The position numbers were made by a program, and so were the translations under genes. Below the pieces are notes generated by a model that was not told the origin of the DNA, made no database searches, and worked only from the letters and a program-made list of their open reading frames with translations. Below, piece by piece: positions 62,047 through 64,000 of a stretch of DNA of 64,000 bases (within the stretch, counting starts at the first letter, position 1; every line of letters starts with the position of its first letter). The stretch comes from Rhodopirellula baltica (lineage in GTDB: Bacteria; Planctomycetota; Planctomycetia; Pirellulales; Pirellulaceae): the NCBI GenBank assembly GCA_002901265.1, contig PPHI01000048.1, forward strand, positions 62,001 through 126,000, read 5' to 3'.

Positions 62047-63344
62047 CCACCAGCATGCTCGAGAACCGTGACTGGATCCGCACGACAGGACGCTTGCAAA
62101 GTGTTGAAGGAAAAATGTGCGCGACCATTGATGCCGCAGTCGGCGAGATGGTCGAAATCCTGACGTCCAACAACCAACATGTGCTCGCCGAAGTCATCGG
62201 CTTCAATGACGAAAAGGCACAGTTGATGCCCTACAACGCCGGCGTCAACTTCCAGCGTGGCAACGTCGTTGTCTCCACACGTCGCCGTTTAGAAATACCC
62301 GTCGGCCGAGAACTGCTCGGTCGTGTCATCGATGCGCTGGGCCGTCCGATTGATTCAAAGGGCCCGATCCATTGCAACGAATTCGCAGACCTGCACTTTG
62401 AATCCCCGGACCCACTGACGCGCCCGCTGATCCGCGAACCCTTTGTGACTGGTATCCGCTCAATTGACGGCATGCTGACAATGGGGCAGGGACAACGCGT
62501 AGGACTGTTTGCCGGAAGCGGTGTCGGTAAAAGCACGCTGCTTGGCGAAATCGCAAAACACGCGCTCTGCGATATCAACGTCGTCGCGATGATTGGCGAA
62601 CGCGGACGCGAAGTTCGCCCCTTTATCGAAGACACACTCGGCCCCGAAGGACTAAAACGTTCGATCGTCATTGTGTCGACATCCGACCAACCGCCACTCG
62701 CACGGATCCGGGCCAGCGAATCGGCCGTAGCCATCGCGAACTGGTTCCGGATGCAAGGCATGAACGTCCTGTTCATGTTGGACTCGCTCACTCGCCTCGC
62801 GCATGCACAGCGAGAACTCGGATTGCTGCTCGGCGAGCCACCGACATCGCGCGGTTACACTCCAAGCGTGTTTCAAAAAATGGCTCGGCTTCTGGAACAA
62901 CTCGGAACCAGCGATCGCGGTGTGATCACGGGACTATTAACCATCTTGGTCGACGGTGACGACATGAACGAACCTGTCGCCGATGCGGCGCGTTCGATCC
63001 TTGACGGACACATCGTCCTCGATCGCAAACTGGCTCACCAAAACCATTACCCCGCGATCAATGTGCTCAGCAGCGCAAGCCGACTATTCGGCGAGGTTGC
63101 CAATGAACACCACCGTCAACACGCCGGCGCAGTCCGCCGCGCCCTGGCCAAATATGTCGAAGTCGAAGACCTGATTCAAATCGGCGCCTACCAAAAAGGT
63201 TCGATGTTGGAATCTGACCGCGCCATCGAAGTGCAACCCGAGCTGAACCGTTTCTTGCGTCAAGGAATGAACCAGCCCAGTGACCTGGAACACACGACCG
63301 CCGAACTGGCGCGTCTGAATGAGCTGATCACGAGGCCCGCGTGA
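62043..63344 (+). CDS. fliI: Flagellar export ATPase FliI
   Basis: The 433-residue protein is the F1-beta-like ATPase of flagellar type III secretion. Walker A is VGLFAGSGVGKSTLLGEIA. The stretch VVAMIGERGREVRPFIEDTL and the Walker B MNVLFMLDSLTRLAHAQREL are present. The family tail GAYQKGSMLESDRAIEVQPE follows. All catalytic residues appear intact. The fliJ start overlaps the stop by 4 nt. Confidence 0.95.
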   Translation: MTTSMLENRDWIRTTGRLQSVEGKMCATIDAAVGEMVEILTSNNQHVLAEVIGFNDEKAQLMPYNAGVNFQRGNVVVSTRRRLEIPVGRELLGRVIDALGRPIDSKGPIHCNEFADLHFESPDPLTRPLIREPFVTGIRSIDGMLTMGQGQRVGLFAGSGVGKSTLLGEIAKHALCDINVVAMIGERGREVRPFIEDTLGPEGLKRSIVIVSTSDQPPLARIRASESAVAIANWFRMQGMNVLFMLDSLTRLAHAQRELGLLLGEPPTSRGYTPSVFQKMARLLEQLGTSDRGVITGLLTILVDGDDMNEPVADAARSILDGHIVLDRKLAHQNHYPAINVLSSASRLFGEVANEHHRQHAGAVRRALAKYVEVEDLIQIGAYQKGSMLESDRAIEVQPELNRFLRQGMNQPSDLEHTTAELARLNELITRPA

Positions 63345-63778
63345 TGAGTACGCAGCAAAAACTGAAACGCACACAAAGGATTTGCAAGGTCGAAACCAAC
63401 CGCCTGAACGCGTTGGTCGGCAAACGAAATATCCTCGACAGCCAAATCAACGCGATCCGCAACAACATTGCTCAACTGATTCGCCAACGTGATCAAGACT
63501 CATTTGCCTCTGGCACAAAACCGACACTTGAGCTACTGACGCAATCACACGTGTGGATCGACGGCTTGGACGAAAAGATCAACACCGAACACGAGCGTTG
63601 CCGGGAACTTCAAAAGCAACGTGAGGAACTTCAGTCACAAGTGTTGCAGCAGCGTACGAGACTGCGTGGGATGGAGATCCTTGTCGACCAGCTTCGACTG
63701 GCCGTCAAATCCGAGCAACAAGCACAACAATTCACACTCGCCGACGAACAGGCCATACGAGACTTTGCTGAGGGCTAA
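63341..63778 (+). CDS. fliJ: Flagellar export protein FliJ
   Basis: The 145-residue protein is an all-helical coiled coil rich in Gln, Glu, Arg and Lys (RTQRICKVETNRLNALVGKR, EHERCRELQKQREELQSQVL). This fits FliJ, the export chaperone-escort subunit that binds FliI and FlhA. Length and position between fliI and a membrane protein are typical. Primary sequence conservation is weak in this family. Confidence 0.8.
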   Translation: MMSTQQKLKRTQRICKVETNRLNALVGKRNILDSQINAIRNNIAQLIRQRDQDSFASGTKPTLELLTQSHVWIDGLDEKINTEHERCRELQKQREELQSQVLQQRTRLRGMEILVDQLRLAVKSEQQAQQFTLADEQAIRDFAEG

Positions 63779-63781
63779 TCG

Positions 63782-64000
63782 ATGAAAGCGATCATCGCAG
63801 CGATGCTGACATGCATCATCATATTTGGACTATCTGCCGGCGCGACACACATGTTGATGCAGTCGGACCCTGCTGAACCGCCAGAAGAACTTGCCGATGG
63901 GTCAGGCGAAAGCATGCCCCCGAGCGATACCGAAGAAGTCCTCCCCGGCGAGCCGATGCCGGTCTCCTTTCGCCCAGACAATGATGTTTCGGTCGAAGCG
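63782..64000 (+). CDS. Membrane-anchored protein after fliJ (partial)
   Basis: ATG at 63782 starts 3 bp after the fliJ stop. The visible 73 residues hold a TM (AIIAAMLTCIIIFGLSAGAT) and an acidic Pro/Glu-rich linker (DPAEPPEELADGSGESMPPS). The rest lies beyond the window. A MotE-like chaperone or a FliK-region protein are both possible. Confidence 0.65.
   Translation, partial: MKAIIAAMLTCIIIFGLSAGATHMLMQSDPAEPPEELADGSGESMPPSDTEEVLPGEPMPVSFRPDNDVSVEA

Noticed and set aside
1-64000. tRNA or rRNA genes
   Set aside because: I scanned the intergenic regions for cloverleaf arms and GTTCGANTC-type T-loops and found none I could support; a tRNAscan run would be decisive.

Overview
The window comes from a marine-type planctomycete, most likely Pirellulaceae and close to Rhodopirellula. 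This is an inference from gene content, not from a database match. The pointers are a methenyl-tetrahydromethanopterin cyclohydrolase (C1 pathway), a Cys-type sulfatase, a PEP-CTERM protein, several Tat-exported Gfo/Idh/MocA oxidoreductases, small 'FSVRSLLF'-type membrane proteins, and GC-rich palindromic intergenic repeats. Genes are dense and often translationally coupled (ATGA, GTGA and TAATG overlaps), with many GTG/TTG starts.

Layout. 0-3.7 kb: an energised envelope cluster with the end of a CpoB-like TPR protein, ExbB/TolQ, ExbD/TolR and a TonB-like anchored protein ending in a squalene-cyclase-like toroid. 3.8-11 kb: a small coiled-coil protein divergent from a 946-aa secreted protein, an oxidoreductase, and a TPR/GT41 O-GlcNAc-transferase-like protein. 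11-15.6 kb: a gene-poor, repeat-rich stretch with a membrane protein, a PanB-like protein that lacks key catalytic positions, and a 70-aa membrane protein. 15.6-30.8 kb: a complete Tad/Flp pilus locus on the minus strand (pilin, prepilin peptidase, triple-domain CpaB, CpaE, CpaF, TadB, TadC, DUF192, GT-C/TPR membrane protein, secretin, lipoprotein, TadD-like, TadE-like). 31-40.2 kb: a His/Cys-rich protein, sulfatase, secreted Tyr/Pro-rich protein, GT4 glycosyltransferase, degenerate HD-GYP/PAS/GGDEF protein, ECF sigma factor and oxidoreductase. 40.2-49.6 kb: zinc-free type L36 (rpmJ), larC, an RND efflux pair, a PEP-CTERM protein and a rhomboid protease. 49.7-53.3 kb: an mch / ATP-grasp / OleC-like ligase operon. 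53.6-55.2 kb: def-fmt. 55.2-57.4 kb: motA with two MotB-like genes, divergent from the flagellar operon flgB-flgC-fliE-fliF-fliG-fliH-fliI-fliJ-(next gene), which runs off the window at 64 kb.

Two genes appear frameshifted as given: fliF near 59,200 and the GT-C/TPR gene near 20,485. Both may be assembly errors or real lesions. The most unusual items are the ExbBD-toroid cluster, the tripled CpaB, the mch/ATP-grasp/acyl-ligase coupling, the two MotB-like stators without a recognisable OmpA peptidoglycan motif, and the palindromic repeat families.
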